Origin: Pseudomonadota bacterium
GTDB lineage: Bacteria; Desulfobacterota; Binatia; Binatales; Binataceae
Assembly: GCA_021323945.1 (NCBI GenBank)
Contig: JAJPKA010000008.1
Span: forward strand, 32,831-96,830
Direction of reading: 5' to 3'
Length of the DNA: 64,000 bases
The stretch's first letter is position 1. Each line of letters begins with the position of its first letter. Shown here piece by piece: positions 18,285-27,794 of this stretch. Below the pieces are notes generated by a model. The model saw only the letters and a list, made by a program, of their open reading frames with translations, ran no database searches and had not been told where the DNA came from. Both the position numbers and the translations under genes were made by a program.

Positions 18285-19384
18285 CGGTCGGTAAGAGTCC
18301 TGTAAGAGCGAGCTTACTCGTATAACAATCTCGCCTAGTGACGCGGCTCGCTTAATATTTAGCGCCGGGGGCGCTAACATATGCGAAACTAGTGGCTACG
18401 TCGATTGGCGAACTGGTTGCTGGATACGACGATACTTTAGGAAACTACACTAGAGCGGAGGCATCCGGATTGGAATGTGACTGATCAGTCCGAAGGTCTG
18501 TAGCGCTCAAACAACAAAGACGGCTACAAAGACGATTATGGTAAGGAGTTTTTTAGTCGCAGCCATCGATATATAGGCGTTTACAGACGACGGTGCCAAT
18601 CCGATCAGAAGAAGTATTATAATGACGAGGTCGATCAGGATTATAACAGCTCTTGGCTAAAGGTTGTCGGCCTCGACTGTTTTTTAGAGGTCAGCAAGGC
18701 GACGTAACTAGCTGGTGGGTTCAACGCTTCGAGTAAGTAATTTCTACATTTCGCAAAGCTCAATTCGATTTTCGAGTTTTTCATTGCGCGTTCATACGAA
18801 ATTGGCTAGCAGCGTCTCTATGTGCACATAAGATAATTCGCTGCGGATCCGCCGCAGCCAGGTCCCCTGCAGTCGCGCTAGCAGCTGTCATCGACCTCGA
18901 TAACTGTCACCGTCTACCTCAGTGGTGGCGAACCGTTCTGGTCCGGCTTTGAACCGGCGACGAGCTGGTTTCGTGTAGATGGATTTGCGCTTTGCCGCAA
19001 GTTCAGAGAATCTTGACGCGATCAGCGCAGTGAGGACTACGCACGATTACTGTACAGTTGCGGAAAACTCGAGATCCTAAATCGTGGAAAGATGCGACAT
19101 GTAGTTCTGCATGTTGATTAATCGCAGAGGTCGATCGCTGCTATTGCGAAGGCGGGCAGTTGGAGCTCGGGTACATTTGGTGCCGCTCAAAATTTATGCT
19201 CAGTTTCGGCGCGACTTGCGTCTGAGAGCCAGAGATTCCGAGGCTTCAACGCAGAGAGATCAACAAAAACTTTTTATTGGAGAATATGGTGGCGCTGGAA
19301 GTGTCTGTGGCTACTTGATTCTGTGGTTACTCTGGAACTATATGTTCCTGAATTCGCGACCAGCTGGTGATCTCAGGAAAGCGT
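18285..19384. other. Long gene-poor region upstream of amt
   Basis: 1.1 kb without a credible gene. It has a hairpin with an 8-bp stem and 3-base loop at 18359-18377, and another with a 7-bp stem at 18840-18858. A startless D/Y/K-rich open stretch (18504-18707) and a 98-codon frame (19111-19407) were examined and not called. Base composition is more A+T-rich than the flanking genes. It could hold regulatory RNA or degraded genes. Confidence 0.4.
18359..18377. repeat. Compact hairpin, possible terminator
   Basis: TTAGCGCC, loop GGG, GGCGCTAA: a perfect 8-bp stem about 75 bases after the host-attachment gene. There is no T-run directly after it, so termination is uncertain. Confidence 0.4.
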
Positions 19385-20707
19385 ATGAGCTTATCAAGGC
19401 GATTTGAGGCATGCGCCACCATCGTGATGGCGTTGTTGTTCTCGGGAGCTCCGGCACTGGCAGCTGATGCGACCACAGTCAGTGCGGGCGATACCGCGTG
19501 GGTATTGACTTCATCTGCCTTGGTTCTGCTCATGACCGTGCCCGGACTGGCACTTTTCTATGCGGGTATGGTGAGGCGCAAGAACGTGCTGGCTACGCTG
19601 ATGCAGAGCTTTATTCTTGCGGCACTAATCTCTGTGCAGTGGGCTTTATGGGGTTACAGTCTTGCATTTTCGCCGTGGCACGCAATCATTGGGGGCTTGC
19701 AGTGGGTAGGTCTTGCCGGGGTTAGTGCGAGCGCAGCGTACCCGGATTATTCGGCGACGATTCCGCATCAAGCCTACATGGTCTTCCAATGCATGTTCGC
19801 GGTAATCACGCCGGCACTGATCACCGGCTCCTTTGCAGAGCGGATTTCTTTCAAGGGCTTTCTCGTCTTCAGTATCCTGTGGGCGACTGCGATCTACGAT
19901 CCGCTGGCGCACTGGGTTTGGGGAGTGGGCGGTTGGTTGCATCGCCTTGGCGCACTCGATTTTGCCGGCGGGACCGTTGTTCACATTTCGTCCGGGGTGT
20001 CAGCGTTAGCTGCCGCCTTGATTATCGGCCGACGTCAAGGCTATTTGCGCGAGCCGATGCTGCCGAACAACTTGACGTTAACCATAACCGGTGCGGGATT
20101 GCTATGGGTGGGGTGGTTTGGCTTCAATGCCGGCAGTGCATTGGCAGCGAACGCACTGGCGGTTTCAGCGTTCGTGGCCACTAATCTTGGTGCCGCCGCC
20201 GCAACCCTTTCATGGGTGGTCGCTGAATGGCTGTGGGTGGGCAAGCCTACCGTTCTCGGCGCGGCCAGTGGAGCCGTGGCCGGGTTGGTGGCGATTACAC
20301 CGGCCTCGGGTTTCGTTGGGCCGATGGCTGCGATCGTTATCGGTCTTGTTGCAGGAGCCCTTTGCTATGCGGCGGTGCGAGGAAAAGTGAAGTTCGGTTA
20401 TGACGACGCGCTCGACGTCGTCGGCGTGCATGGCGTTGGAGGTACTTGGGGCGCACTGGCGACTGGTCTGTTCGCCAATGTTGCCGTCAACGCGGCTGGA
20501 GCCAACGGATTATTTTTCGGCAATCCCCATCAATTGGTCATCCAGGCCATAGCTGCCGCGGCCAGTATCTCGTTTGCATTCGTCGGCAGTCTAATTCTCT
20601 TGAAAATTACCGACGTCATCGTCGGCCTCCGGGTTGATCAGGACGCCGAGCGTATGGGCTTGGATCTGAGCGAGCATGACGAAAATGCCTATGCGCTCGA
20701 AGCCTGA
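19385..20707 (+). CDS. amt: Ammonium transporter
   Basis: Amt/Mep/Rh channel that imports ammonium across the inner membrane. The 440-residue product has an N-terminal signal-like segment ending near GAPALAADA, then the family opening DTAWVLTSSALVLLMTVPGL. Further signatures are FAVITPALITGSFAERISF, HISSGVSALAAALIIGRRQG and DVVGVHGVGGTWGALATG, with the pore histidines. The ATG at 19385 has AGGA upstream; a GTG at 19367 is an alternative. No glnK (P-II) gene adjoins it, unlike the common glnK-amt arrangement. Confidence 0.95.
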   Translation: MSLSRRFEACATIVMALLFSGAPALAADATTVSAGDTAWVLTSSALVLLMTVPGLALFYAGMVRRKNVLATLMQSFILAALISVQWALWGYSLAFSPWHAIIGGLQWVGLAGVSASAAYPDYSATIPHQAYMVFQCMFAVITPALITGSFAERISFKGFLVFSILWATAIYDPLAHWVWGVGGWLHRLGALDFAGGTVVHISSGVSALAAALIIGRRQGYLREPMLPNNLTLTITGAGLLWVGWFGFNAGSALAANALAVSAFVATNLGAAAATLSWVVAEWLWVGKPTVLGAASGAVAGLVAITPASGFVGPMAAIVIGLVAGALCYAAVRGKVKFGYDDALDVVGVHGVGGTWGALATGLFANVAVNAAGANGLFFGNPHQLVIQAIAAAASISFAFVGSLILLKITDVIVGLRVDQDAERMGLDLSEHDENAYALEA

Positions 20708-20738
20708 GCTGCGTCGAAGGCGCCGCTGGGCGATGATC

Positions 20739-21428
20739 TCAGACTGCCGGGGGTGGGTCAGATTCTATCGAAGCAGCAAAGCCGCGCAGGGCATGGGCTA
20801 CGAATGCACGTACCCGTGCCGGGTCTTTCTTGCCACGCTGACCAGGAATGTCTGTGTGGGTGAAAGAATCGACGCCCCACGGCCGAACCGCGGCGATGGC
20901 CTGTTCAACATTGTCTGCTGAGAGCCCGCCCGCCAGAATTACCGGCACGCGCGAGCGCTCCACGATAATACGGCTGACGAGCCAATCATGGGTTTCACCG
21001 CCGGCAAAAGGAAGTCCTTTGGCGCCTGATTCGAGCATTAGATAATCGACGGTATTCTGGTGAGCTTCGGCTTCAGCAACCGTCTCGCCGGCTCGTACTG
21101 CAATCGCGCGCAACAGGCGAACAGGTGCGATACGATCACGTATCCAGGCGCAATCCTCTGGCTCGATCTCCCGTGCTGCCACATGGACGACGTCGGGTCG
21201 CACGGCATCGACCATCGCACAAATCTCTTCGCGATTGTCCGATAGGGACAGCGCCACGCCGCTTGCCCTGGGCCGCACCGCCGCAAGGATTGCACGCGCT
21301 CGCTCATTGTCGACCGCTTCTGCCAGTACGCCTGGTTCTCCGACAACGACCCCGATCAGATGAGCACCGGCTTCGGCGGTCGCTATGGCGTCTTGGATAC
21401 TGGTCATGCTGTAGACTTGGACAATCAT
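20739..21428 (-). CDS. TrpF-like (beta/alpha)8 protein lacking TrpF catalytic residues
   Basis: 229-residue barrel protein most like phosphoribosylanthranilate isomerase. Retained are the C-terminal phosphate-binding region (VILAGGLSADNVEQAIAAV) and the closing PGKKDP-like motif (GQRGKKDPARVRAFV). The first strand reads VQVYSMTS where TrpF has KICG, so the catalytic cysteine is lost. The LLD-type catalytic aspartate region reads YLMLES, so aspartate becomes glutamate. It is therefore unlikely to be a normal tryptophan-pathway enzyme, and no other trp gene is nearby. The ATG at 21428 fits the family; a TTG at 21467 is possible. Confidence 0.75.
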   Translation of the reverse strand: MIVQVYSMTSIQDAIATAEAGAHLIGVVVGEPGVLAEAVDNERARAILAAVRPRASGVALSLSDNREEICAMVDAVRPDVVHVAAREIEPEDCAWIRDRIAPVRLLRAIAVRAGETVAEAEAHQNTVDYLMLESGAKGLPFAGGETHDWLVSRIIVERSRVPVILAGGLSADNVEQAIAAVRPWGVDSFTHTDIPGQRGKKDPARVRAFVAHALRGFAASIESDPPPAV

Positions 21429-21554
21429 GGCTGCCGAGCCTTTAATCTGGATGCGCAATCGTACCAAACATCAAAATCAAAGCGGAAATCTCAAATCTGC
21501 AACCCACTGGCAGTATCGCTAACATGGGTGGATGTTTCGTGCTAATCAATAGCC

Positions 21555-21918
21555 ATGGCTATTTTTCGGATGTATATGGGTGCGGACGGGAAGTCTCATT
21601 TGGAAGAACTCTGAGTGAGCCTCCGTTGCTGCGGCAACCGCAGGCCGCCGACCACATCGTATTCTCTGAACAACCTGAGGGGAAGTTTATTGATTAGCAC
21701 CCTGCGCCCCGGCACCAATATGCCATTCGATTTCCGGCGAGCTGGAGATTGGATTCGGCGATGGTACCGTGCGCCGCTTCGGACCGGGTGACGCACGCTT
21801 GGTCGAGGACACCACCGGACAAGGCCATACGACTCGGTTTCTTGAAGCCGGGACCGGTGATAACGGCGGTTATACCCTTATCCTGATCGTTCGCGACCTA
21901 TCGCTTTCGGTTAGTTAG
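21555..21918 (+). pseudogene. Decayed cupin-domain protein
   Basis: Three frames together rebuild a cupin protein. Frame 1 from the ATG at 21555 gives MAIFRMYMGADGKSHLEEL. After a frameshift comes QPQAADHIVFSEQPEGKFID, then a TAG where the family usually has tryptophan, then HPAPRHQYAIRF. After a second frameshift comes ELEIGFGDGTVRRFGPGDAR followed by a short conserved stretch (LVEDTTGQGHTTRF). The order and spacing match small cytoplasmic cupins. At least two frameshifts and one nonsense codon mean it is inactive. Its end overlaps the convergent glycosylase gene. Confidence 0.8.
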
Positions 21919-22800
21919 CGTCTCCAGTGCATCAAGCGTACGGGGCCAGTCCTGACGCAACAGACGTGACATTGCGCGATCGGCCAGCAGCTTTCCGCCG
22001 GTCTGACAGCGTGCGCAGTAGTTGCATTCATTGGCTGCATAGCGGATGCGCTGAATCGGGGCGCGGCAGCGTGGACACGGTTTGCGATACCGGCCATGCA
22101 CGGCCATCCCTTCCTGGAACGCGGTCACCTTTTCGGGAAAAGCTCCAGCGGCGCGGCTCCTCAAGCGCGCGATCCAGCCTTCGAGTACGACGCGGGTTGC
22201 GTTGAACAGTCGCGTAATCTCCTCAGACGTAAGCTTATGCGTGGTCGCGGCTGGTGATAATCGCGCTTCAAACAGGATTTCGTCCGAGTAAGCGTTGCCG
22301 ATCCCGCTGAACAGACGGGGATCGGTAAGTGCACGCTTAAGTGTGTGATTTTCCAATCTGAGCGCAGCAGTGAATTCTTCAAGGCTCGCATCAAGCACCT
22401 CAAGGCCACCCGGATCCAGTGCACGCAATCCGTTTTCGCCGGCGACCAAATAGAGCGAGGCACGCCGCTGCGTGCCGGCCTCACTCAGCCACAGCGAACC
22501 GTTGGAGAAATCGAATACCGCCAGCGCTCGAGGCGAAACTGCAGCGCCGCGCTCCTTCCAGTGAAGGCGACCGACGATCATCAGGTGAAGCACCAGCCAC
22601 AAATCATCCTCCAGCCCAATGGCAACACGCTTACCGGCTCGGCGCAATTCACGAACCCGCCGGCCTTGAGCATCCGAAAGTGGCGGGTTGACGCTGCGCA
22701 GCAGAAAGGGGCTGCGCAAAACGATGCGTTCGAGAATTTGACCACTTATCCGCTGGTGAAGCGCTTCGAGATAGACAACTACTTCGGGCAGCTCCGGCAC
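21898..22800 (-). CDS. Fpg/Nei family DNA glycosylase
   Basis: Base-excision repair enzyme for oxidised bases. The start is a GTG at 22800, eight bases after GGAGG (22809-22813). The mature N-terminus is then PELPEVVVYLEAL, with the catalytic proline and glutamate. Other signatures are GIGNAYSDEILFEARLSP and a C-terminal zinc finger with CPRC and CNYCARCQTGGKLLADRA. The usual finger arginine context (GRSTHYC in MutM) is replaced by ANECNYC, so lesion specificity may differ from classic MutM. 300 residues. Confidence 0.92.
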   Translation of the reverse strand: MPELPEVVVYLEALHQRISGQILERIVLRSPFLLRSVNPPLSDAQGRRVRELRRAGKRVAIGLEDDLWLVLHLMIVGRLHWKERGAAVSPRALAVFDFSNGSLWLSEAGTQRRASLYLVAGENGLRALDPGGLEVLDASLEEFTAALRLENHTLKRALTDPRLFSGIGNAYSDEILFEARLSPAATTHKLTSEEITRLFNATRVVLEGWIARLRSRAAGAFPEKVTAFQEGMAVHGRYRKPCPRCRAPIQRIRYAANECNYCARCQTGGKLLADRAMSRLLRQDWPRTLDALETLTNRKR

Positions 22801-23421
22801 CAGTTTAACCTCCGGACACACTCGCTGAAGCAATCAGTCGATCCTTCATGGATGCACGATAAATGTTACAGTTTCGCGAGCGACCAGGTTCGAAGTACGA
22901 CTTGATAGACGTACGACTCCAGAGGAATAGAGGCATCGATCTGGTAAACATCGATCCTGATTTCCCCCTCCAACTGAACTATCGCTTTGATGGAATGTCA
23001 AAAGTTGCAGATCAACGGCTTTGGTGAACTCAACCGGTCCCAAGGTTAGATGGCGTTGAGCAGCCTAAGGAAGCCTTGCAGCTCCCTTGAATGCACCGCG
23101 GTCTACTTTCAAAGGTCCAGCGCGTCAGTTCCCATCAGGCATTTTGACAACTTCAAAACGAGCGGCCAAACAGAGAAAGTTCAGTTCCCTCGAAGTTGCC
23201 GTCGACCCAAAGCGAGATTCCATCCCCATGAAGCGCCAAACATCACTTCGTCGCCGGCCAGCCCAGCCGCCGCAACCAGCGGATTGCGCACAAAGTTGCG
23301 TTGCCGCATTTGAGGGCCCTATAAAGTCTGCTAATGGGAGAATCGAAGGGAAATTCCGATTTCCGCCAACTCCTGCCAGTTTCTCCCAGACAGCGGCACA
23401 CCTCGGCGCGGAGGTTATACC
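22801..23421. other. Divergent intergenic region
   Basis: About 620 bases between two divergent genes. A minus-strand stretch at 22866-22997 reads like real protein (EIRIDVYQIDASIPLESYVY) but has no start codon and is preceded by a stop, so it may be a gene remnant. Otherwise nothing is recognised apart from the ribosome-binding site GGAGG for the SDR gene at its right end. Confidence 0.35.
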
Positions 23422-24216
23422 ATGCAGTTTGAGAATCAAGTCGTATTGGTGACTGGCGCGGGACGCGGTATCGGCAAGGAAATAGCGCTCAGCTTTGCTC
23501 GCCAGGGCGCGGATATCGGCGTCGCCGACGTCAACGAAGACACGGCGCAGGCGACTGCGAACGAAATCGAAAAGCTTGGACGCAAAGCGTTCTTCACCCG
23601 GGCAGACGTGAGCGATTATGGTCAGGTGCAACAATTCGTCTCGGGCGCGATGCGCCAGCTGGGCCGGATTGACGTGCTGGTGAACAACGCTGGAATCGCC
23701 CAGCCGCAGCCGTTCCTGGAAATCACACCCGAAAACTGGGAAAACCATCTACGGATCCATCTCTTTGGCACTTTCTACTGCTCGCAGGCAGCGGCACGGG
23801 AGATGGCCAAGCGCAAGTACGGCCGGATTGTTTCCATCGCTTCGGTAGCGGGGCTTATGGGTCCCATCGACCTTGCCCCCTATGGTGTCGCCAAGTCGGG
23901 GATAATCGGGCTGACGCGCGCTATGGCGTTGGAGCTGGCCGATTACGGCATTACCGCCAACGCGATTGCGCCGGGTCCGATCGACACCGAGATGATTCGC
24001 GCGGCGTGGAGCAAAGAAGCACTCGAGGAACGCGCAAGTCATCTGCCGATCCGCCGTCTTGGACAAACCAGTGAGATTGCGCACGCTGCGATGTTTCTAG
24101 CGTCCCCCGATTCAGGGTTCATCTCCGGCGCGACTCTGGTGGTCGATGGCGGCTCGGTAGCGGCGGGCGCCTACATGGTTGAAAAGTATCGACGCCGCAA
24201 AGCCGGTCAGGCATAG
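23422..24216 (+). CDS. SDR family oxidoreductase (FabG-like)
   Basis: Classical short-chain dehydrogenase, 264 residues, cytoplasmic, using NAD(P). It has the cofactor motif TGAGRGIGKEIA at residues 11-22, NNAG near 90, a catalytic serine in SVAGLM and YGVAKSG as the Y-x3-K motif. A GG-terminated C-terminal block (SGATLVVDGG) completes the fold. GGAGG lies seven bases before the ATG. Substrate is unknown; 3-ketoacyl or alcohol oxidation is typical. It stands alone, facing the epoxide hydrolase-like gene. Confidence 0.93.
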   Translation: MQFENQVVLVTGAGRGIGKEIALSFARQGADIGVADVNEDTAQATANEIEKLGRKAFFTRADVSDYGQVQQFVSGAMRQLGRIDVLVNNAGIAQPQPFLEITPENWENHLRIHLFGTFYCSQAAAREMAKRKYGRIVSIASVAGLMGPIDLAPYGVAKSGIIGLTRAMALELADYGITANAIAPGPIDTEMIRAAWSKEALEERASHLPIRRLGQTSEIAHAAMFLASPDSGFISGATLVVDGGSVAAGAYMVEKYRRRKAGQA

Positions 24217-24235
24217 TAGCAGACAAACTTCGGTG

Positions 24236-24264
24236 CCCTTGCCCGCTAAGGCGGCGGGCGAGGG
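24236..24264. terminator. GC-rich hairpin between convergent genes
   Basis: CCCTTGCCCGC and GCGGGCGAGGG pair over 11 bp with one G-T wobble and a 7-base loop. It lies 20 bases after the SDR stop. No T-run follows, so it may be a weak or factor-assisted terminator, or simply a repeat. Confidence 0.4.
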
Positions 24265-24449
24265 GGCTCGAAACGGTCACCGCAATCGAGCTGCGGCCAA
24301 CCGCTGAAGGTTGCAGCACGGCGTCCGGACTGCACTGTGCGAGATTTCATCGGCGGCAAGATCTGTTAGCAGTCGCGGACCAAATTATTCGATGCTCGCC
24401 GAATGATCGGTGCATGATAGTCCCTTTGCGGCTTAATCCGCTGAGGGGT

Positions 24450-25412
24450 TTAAGCCTTCAGTTCGACCAGGAATTCCAGGAGAGCGGCATTTACTTCTGC
24501 TGGCTTCTCCTGCTGCGTCCAATGGCCTGCACCTTTAATCAGGACAGTTTTTCGCAGGTTCGGAACAAAAGCTTCCATGCCATCACAAAGCGATGGCCGC
24601 AAAACCGGGTCATATTCCGCTGTAATCATGAGCGCTGCCTGTTTGACCCGTTGTTCAATCTGAGCACTTTCTTCCCAGTTTCGATCGATACACCGGTACC
24701 AGTTCAAGCCACCGCGAAAACCTGTGCGTTCGAAGGCCCGAACGAACACTTCGAAATCTTCGGCGGTTAGAAAATTACCATGAGGACGGTCAGGCAGACG
24801 ATCGAGAATCCCACCTCCGGCGGAACCGAAAACTCCGGGCGGCGCCCCGGTCTCAAGTGTCCCTGCCAGGTCCTCGCCGCCCTGGTAGAAACCGCGCAAA
24901 GAGCGCCGGACATCGCGCTCGAGCTCGGCTTCCGCTACGCCAGGTTCCTGGAAATAGAGGATGTAATGGAACTTACCTTGAGCCATCGCCTTCATCAACT
25001 CAGTTGGTTTCACCGGCGGGCGTGGCAAAAAGGGCGTGTTGATACCGATGACTCGTTCGACTCGTTCAGGGGCCATCAATGCTGCGTTCCAAGCCACCAC
25101 TCCGCCCCAATCGTGGCCGACGATCACGCACTTGGTCAGACCAAGGGCATCCAGTAGGCCGATGATGTCGGCCACAAGTTGTCTCTGAGTGTAAGCCTCG
25201 ATCGGCAAGGGCACATCGGTTTCGCCATAACCGCGCTGATCGGGCGCGATTGCGCGAAAGCCGGCGTTGGCAAGCGCCCGCATTTGATGACGCCACGAAT
25301 ACCAAAGCTCCGGAAAACCGTGACACATCACAATCGGATACCCCTCACCCGCTACCACGACGTGCATACGGATTCCGTTCGTGTTCACGAACTGATGTTT
25401 GAACTCATTCAT
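24450..25412 (-). CDS. Alpha/beta hydrolase, epoxide hydrolase-like
   Basis: 320-residue alpha/beta hydrolase. The oxyanion loop HGFPELWYSWRHQ, the nucleophile motif VGHDWGGVVAW with aspartate, and the histidine in GAGHWTQQEKP match the epoxide hydrolase / haloalkane dehalogenase group. The acid is probably in TAEYDPVLRPS. The aspartate nucleophile and the HGFPE motif favour epoxide hydrolysis to diols. No signal peptide. No close operon partner, though P450 and oxygenase genes in the same window would generate suitable substrates. Confidence 0.88.
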   Translation of the reverse strand: MNEFKHQFVNTNGIRMHVVVAGEGYPIVMCHGFPELWYSWRHQMRALANAGFRAIAPDQRGYGETDVPLPIEAYTQRQLVADIIGLLDALGLTKCVIVGHDWGGVVAWNAALMAPERVERVIGINTPFLPRPPVKPTELMKAMAQGKFHYILYFQEPGVAEAELERDVRRSLRGFYQGGEDLAGTLETGAPPGVFGSAGGGILDRLPDRPHGNFLTAEDFEVFVRAFERTGFRGGLNWYRCIDRNWEESAQIEQRVKQAALMITAEYDPVLRPSLCDGMEAFVPNLRKTVLIKGAGHWTQQEKPAEVNAALLEFLVELKA

Positions 25413-25590
25413 AAGTGCCCTGGCCTTGCGTTCATGAGACTGCGTTTAAAAGTTGCCGGAGTCGAACTGACTTAGAGGTTAGCGGTTATGAGCGCGCATT
25501 GACAGTTTCGCGCAGGCCGCCTTATTTTAAGTCATCGTTGATCCACGTCTGCCCAAGATGGCCTTGGGCCTCATAAGGAGAGTTACTACT

Positions 25591-26241
25591 ATGAACCGCG
25601 ATTTCGAGTTCAAGCAGCTTCTAAGGGCCTATCGCTCCGGGCTGATTACGGAACAGACCTTCGAGCAGGAGATGGCCAATCTGGAAGCCGGCGCTGAGAC
25701 AACGAGCGGCACTAACGGTGCAGGGGGTTTTCGGGCGTTTGGCAAGACGTACGCCAATGAACGCGAGGCGATTGTTGCTTTCCTGGACCGCGCTCGCGTG
25801 GCCGAGGCTAACGCCGGCATAGCGTTCAACAACTGGGCAAATCTATGCAAGACAGACTGCATCCGCAGCGGCCTTCGCATGATTTCCGAGCGGGAAAGCT
25901 ATCACGGGCGGATGTTTGAGCGGCGCTTGCGAGAACTCGGGGCTGAATGCCGCGCGACCCTCTCTGATGACACCCGGAAATTCGCCGAGGCGATCTCCGA
26001 TCAGAGTTTGTCAGACAACGAAAAGTTACTGCGCTTCAACAAGCTGGTCCCAGATCCCGAGGCAGCCGTCAAGCCAATCTGCGAATTCGCCGAGATGATC
26101 AAAGATGACCTCGAAACCAAAGAGATGCTCAAGCTCTTCTATGAGGACGAGCTCTCAAGCACCAAATGGCTGCAGTACGCTTGCGCGGCCTTGAACGCGC
26201 CGGCACAAGCCAGCCAAACAGCCCAACAGCCTTCGGCCTAG
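25591..26241 (+). CDS. Ferritin-like helical protein, function unknown
   Basis: 216-residue, mostly helical protein. The ATG at 25591 follows AAGGAGAG by eight bases and gives MNRDFEFKQLLRAYRSG; an earlier in-frame start at 25558 is unlikely. A first segment of about 60 residues is followed by a helical bundle with E-x-x-x-H and E-R-R-L-type spacing (ERESYHGRMFERRLRELGAE). This resembles rubrerythrin-like or DUF892-type di-iron or stress proteins. Metal ligands cannot be firmly assigned, so this is a fold-level guess. Confidence 0.7.
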   Translation: MNRDFEFKQLLRAYRSGLITEQTFEQEMANLEAGAETTSGTNGAGGFRAFGKTYANEREAIVAFLDRARVAEANAGIAFNNWANLCKTDCIRSGLRMISERESYHGRMFERRLRELGAECRATLSDDTRKFAEAISDQSLSDNEKLLRFNKLVPDPEAAVKPICEFAEMIKDDLETKEMLKLFYEDELSSTKWLQYACAALNAPAQASQTAQQPSA

Positions 26242-26251
26242 CGAATCCGCA

Positions 26252-26286
26252 CCTCGGTGGCGCATCGAAGTCTTGCGCCATCGAGG
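26252..26286. terminator. 13-bp inverted repeat after the ferritin-like gene
   Basis: CCTCGGTGGCGCA and TGCGCCATCGAGG pair over 13 bp with one wobble and a 9-base loop, 11 bases after the upstream stop codon. No T-run follows. It is the only structure noticed in the 317-base gap before the convergent P450 gene. Confidence 0.45.
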
Positions 26287-26558
26287 TGGCGCGCCGATGA
26301 AACTGGCGCCGCGAGCAAAAAGTCCTTTGCGAGTTCTGCGGATCTTCGCTCTCACTCGGCAAGTGAGATGAAAAAAGTCATTTTCCACCCGGGGGTGTTT
26401 CCTATAGGCTCTCGCGCGGTCGCTTTCTCGACAGACGGAGTCGCTCGCTTACTTTAGCGACGCACGAAGCTTAGGAGCGTGACCCGCAGATAGCGGCTCT
26501 TGGGCTGGAATTCGGGAAAGCGCGACTCGAGGTCTCCACACGGCCGGCTGCCGCATAC

Positions 26559-27794
26559 TCATTTAATCCGGTAGCGGATCGGCATATGCTTGATGCCGCC
26601 CACGAAGTTGGAGCGCATTCGTTGGATCGGTGCTGCCAGCTCGACGCTATCGAGTCGTTCAGCCAATAATCGAAACATCGCCTGCAATTCCAGACGGGCC
26701 AGATTGGCGCCAAGGCAATAGTGTTCGCCCATCCCGAAAGCCAGATGGGGATTGGGGTCGCGGCGAATATCAAAGCGATCAGGATCGTCGAAGACCTCTT
26801 CGTCGCGATTGGCGGATGGGTAGAACATCGCGACAACATCGCCTTCGCGTATGGTTTGACCCCGGAGCTCAGTGTCGGCTGTCGCTATACGGGTGAATTG
26901 CACCACAGGCGAGGTCCATCGCAGGATTTCCTCGACCGCCGATTTCACCATTAGCTGAGGGTTGGCTTTGAGCAAGGCGAACTGGTCCTGGTGCTCGATC
27001 AGGGCGTAAAGGCCGCCACTTATCGCGTTGCGCGTCGTTTCATTGCCGGCAATTATTAGCAGCGCAAAATATGATAACAACTCGAACTGTGGCAGCGGAT
27101 CCCCGTTAATTGTTCCGTTAGCCAGGGTACTGGCAATATCATCGCGCGGCTCCCTGCGTCTGTCCTCGACCAATTGGGAAAAATATTGAAAAAATTCCAT
27201 TCGCGCCCGTTCGAGAGTCTCCTCGATTGTCTCACTGCCGGCAAACTCAGGATCGGAGGGAGCAATCATCGAGTTGCTCAGCCGAAACATCAATTCCCAG
27301 TCTGACCGCGGGATCCCAAACATCTCGGCGATCACCGCCAGTGGCAATTTTGCCGCCACCTCGGTAACGAAGTCGCATTCAGTTCGGTCCACGATCTTTT
27401 GAATCACTTCTGTTGTAACCTGCTCGACTTGCGTGGACAGCCGTTGCACCGCTCGTGGAGTGAATCGGCGATTAACCACTCCCCGATATAGAGCGTGTTC
27501 AGGTGGATTCATATTGAGCAACTGGCGCAGGAAGACCATATCGTCGGGTGGGGCGCCCTCCTGCTCGACTGTCACGAACAGGTATTGACTACTGCGAAAT
27601 AGTTCTGGCTGACGTGAAATTGTAATAATGTCGGCGTGTTTGGTTATTGCCCAGAAGGGCCGGACGCCAGGTCGCTGATAGTAAAAGACGGGCGCCTTGG
27701 ACCTAAGTAAGGCCCACTCTTCGTGCGGATACCCGCGCTGGACATACAGATCAGGATCGACAATATCGATTGATTCCAAGTTTTCTTGTGTCAT
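26559..27794 (-). CDS. Cytochrome P450
   Basis: Soluble bacterial P450 monooxygenase of 411 residues. The heme-binding loop FGMGEHYCLGANLARLE carries the thiolate cysteine. The I-helix oxygen-activation motif is AGNETTRNAISGG, and the K-helix ExxR is EEILRW. The length and the lack of a membrane anchor fit class I bacterial enzymes that need a ferredoxin and reductase, neither of which is adjacent. Substrate unknown; hydroxylation of lipids, steroids or aromatics is typical. Confidence 0.95.
   Translation of the reverse strand: MTQENLESIDIVDPDLYVQRGYPHEEWALLRSKAPVFYYQRPGVRPFWAITKHADIITISRQPELFRSSQYLFVTVEQEGAPPDDMVFLRQLLNMNPPEHALYRGVVNRRFTPRAVQRLSTQVEQVTTEVIQKIVDRTECDFVTEVAAKLPLAVIAEMFGIPRSDWELMFRLSNSMIAPSDPEFAGSETIEETLERARMEFFQYFSQLVEDRRREPRDDIASTLANGTINGDPLPQFELLSYFALLIIAGNETTRNAISGGLYALIEHQDQFALLKANPQLMVKSAVEEILRWTSPVVQFTRIATADTELRGQTIREGDVVAMFYPSANRDEEVFDDPDRFDIRRDPNPHLAFGMGEHYCLGANLARLELQAMFRLLAERLDSVELAAPIQRMRSNFVGGIKHMPIRYRIK

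Noticed and set aside
18504..18707. Open stretch rich in D, Y and K
   Set aside because: No start codon and a stop just before it; could be chance in A+T-richer DNA.
19111..19407. 98-codon frame upstream of amt
   Set aside because: Overlaps the amt start and has no homology-like features; more likely promoter region.
22866..22997. Protein-like minus-strand stretch (IRIDVYQIDASIPLESYVY)
   Set aside because: No start codon and too short to name a family; noted only as a possible remnant.
23125..23748. 207-codon minus-strand frame
   Set aside because: Its first half is antisense to the SDR gene; the rest has no motif or ribosome-binding site.
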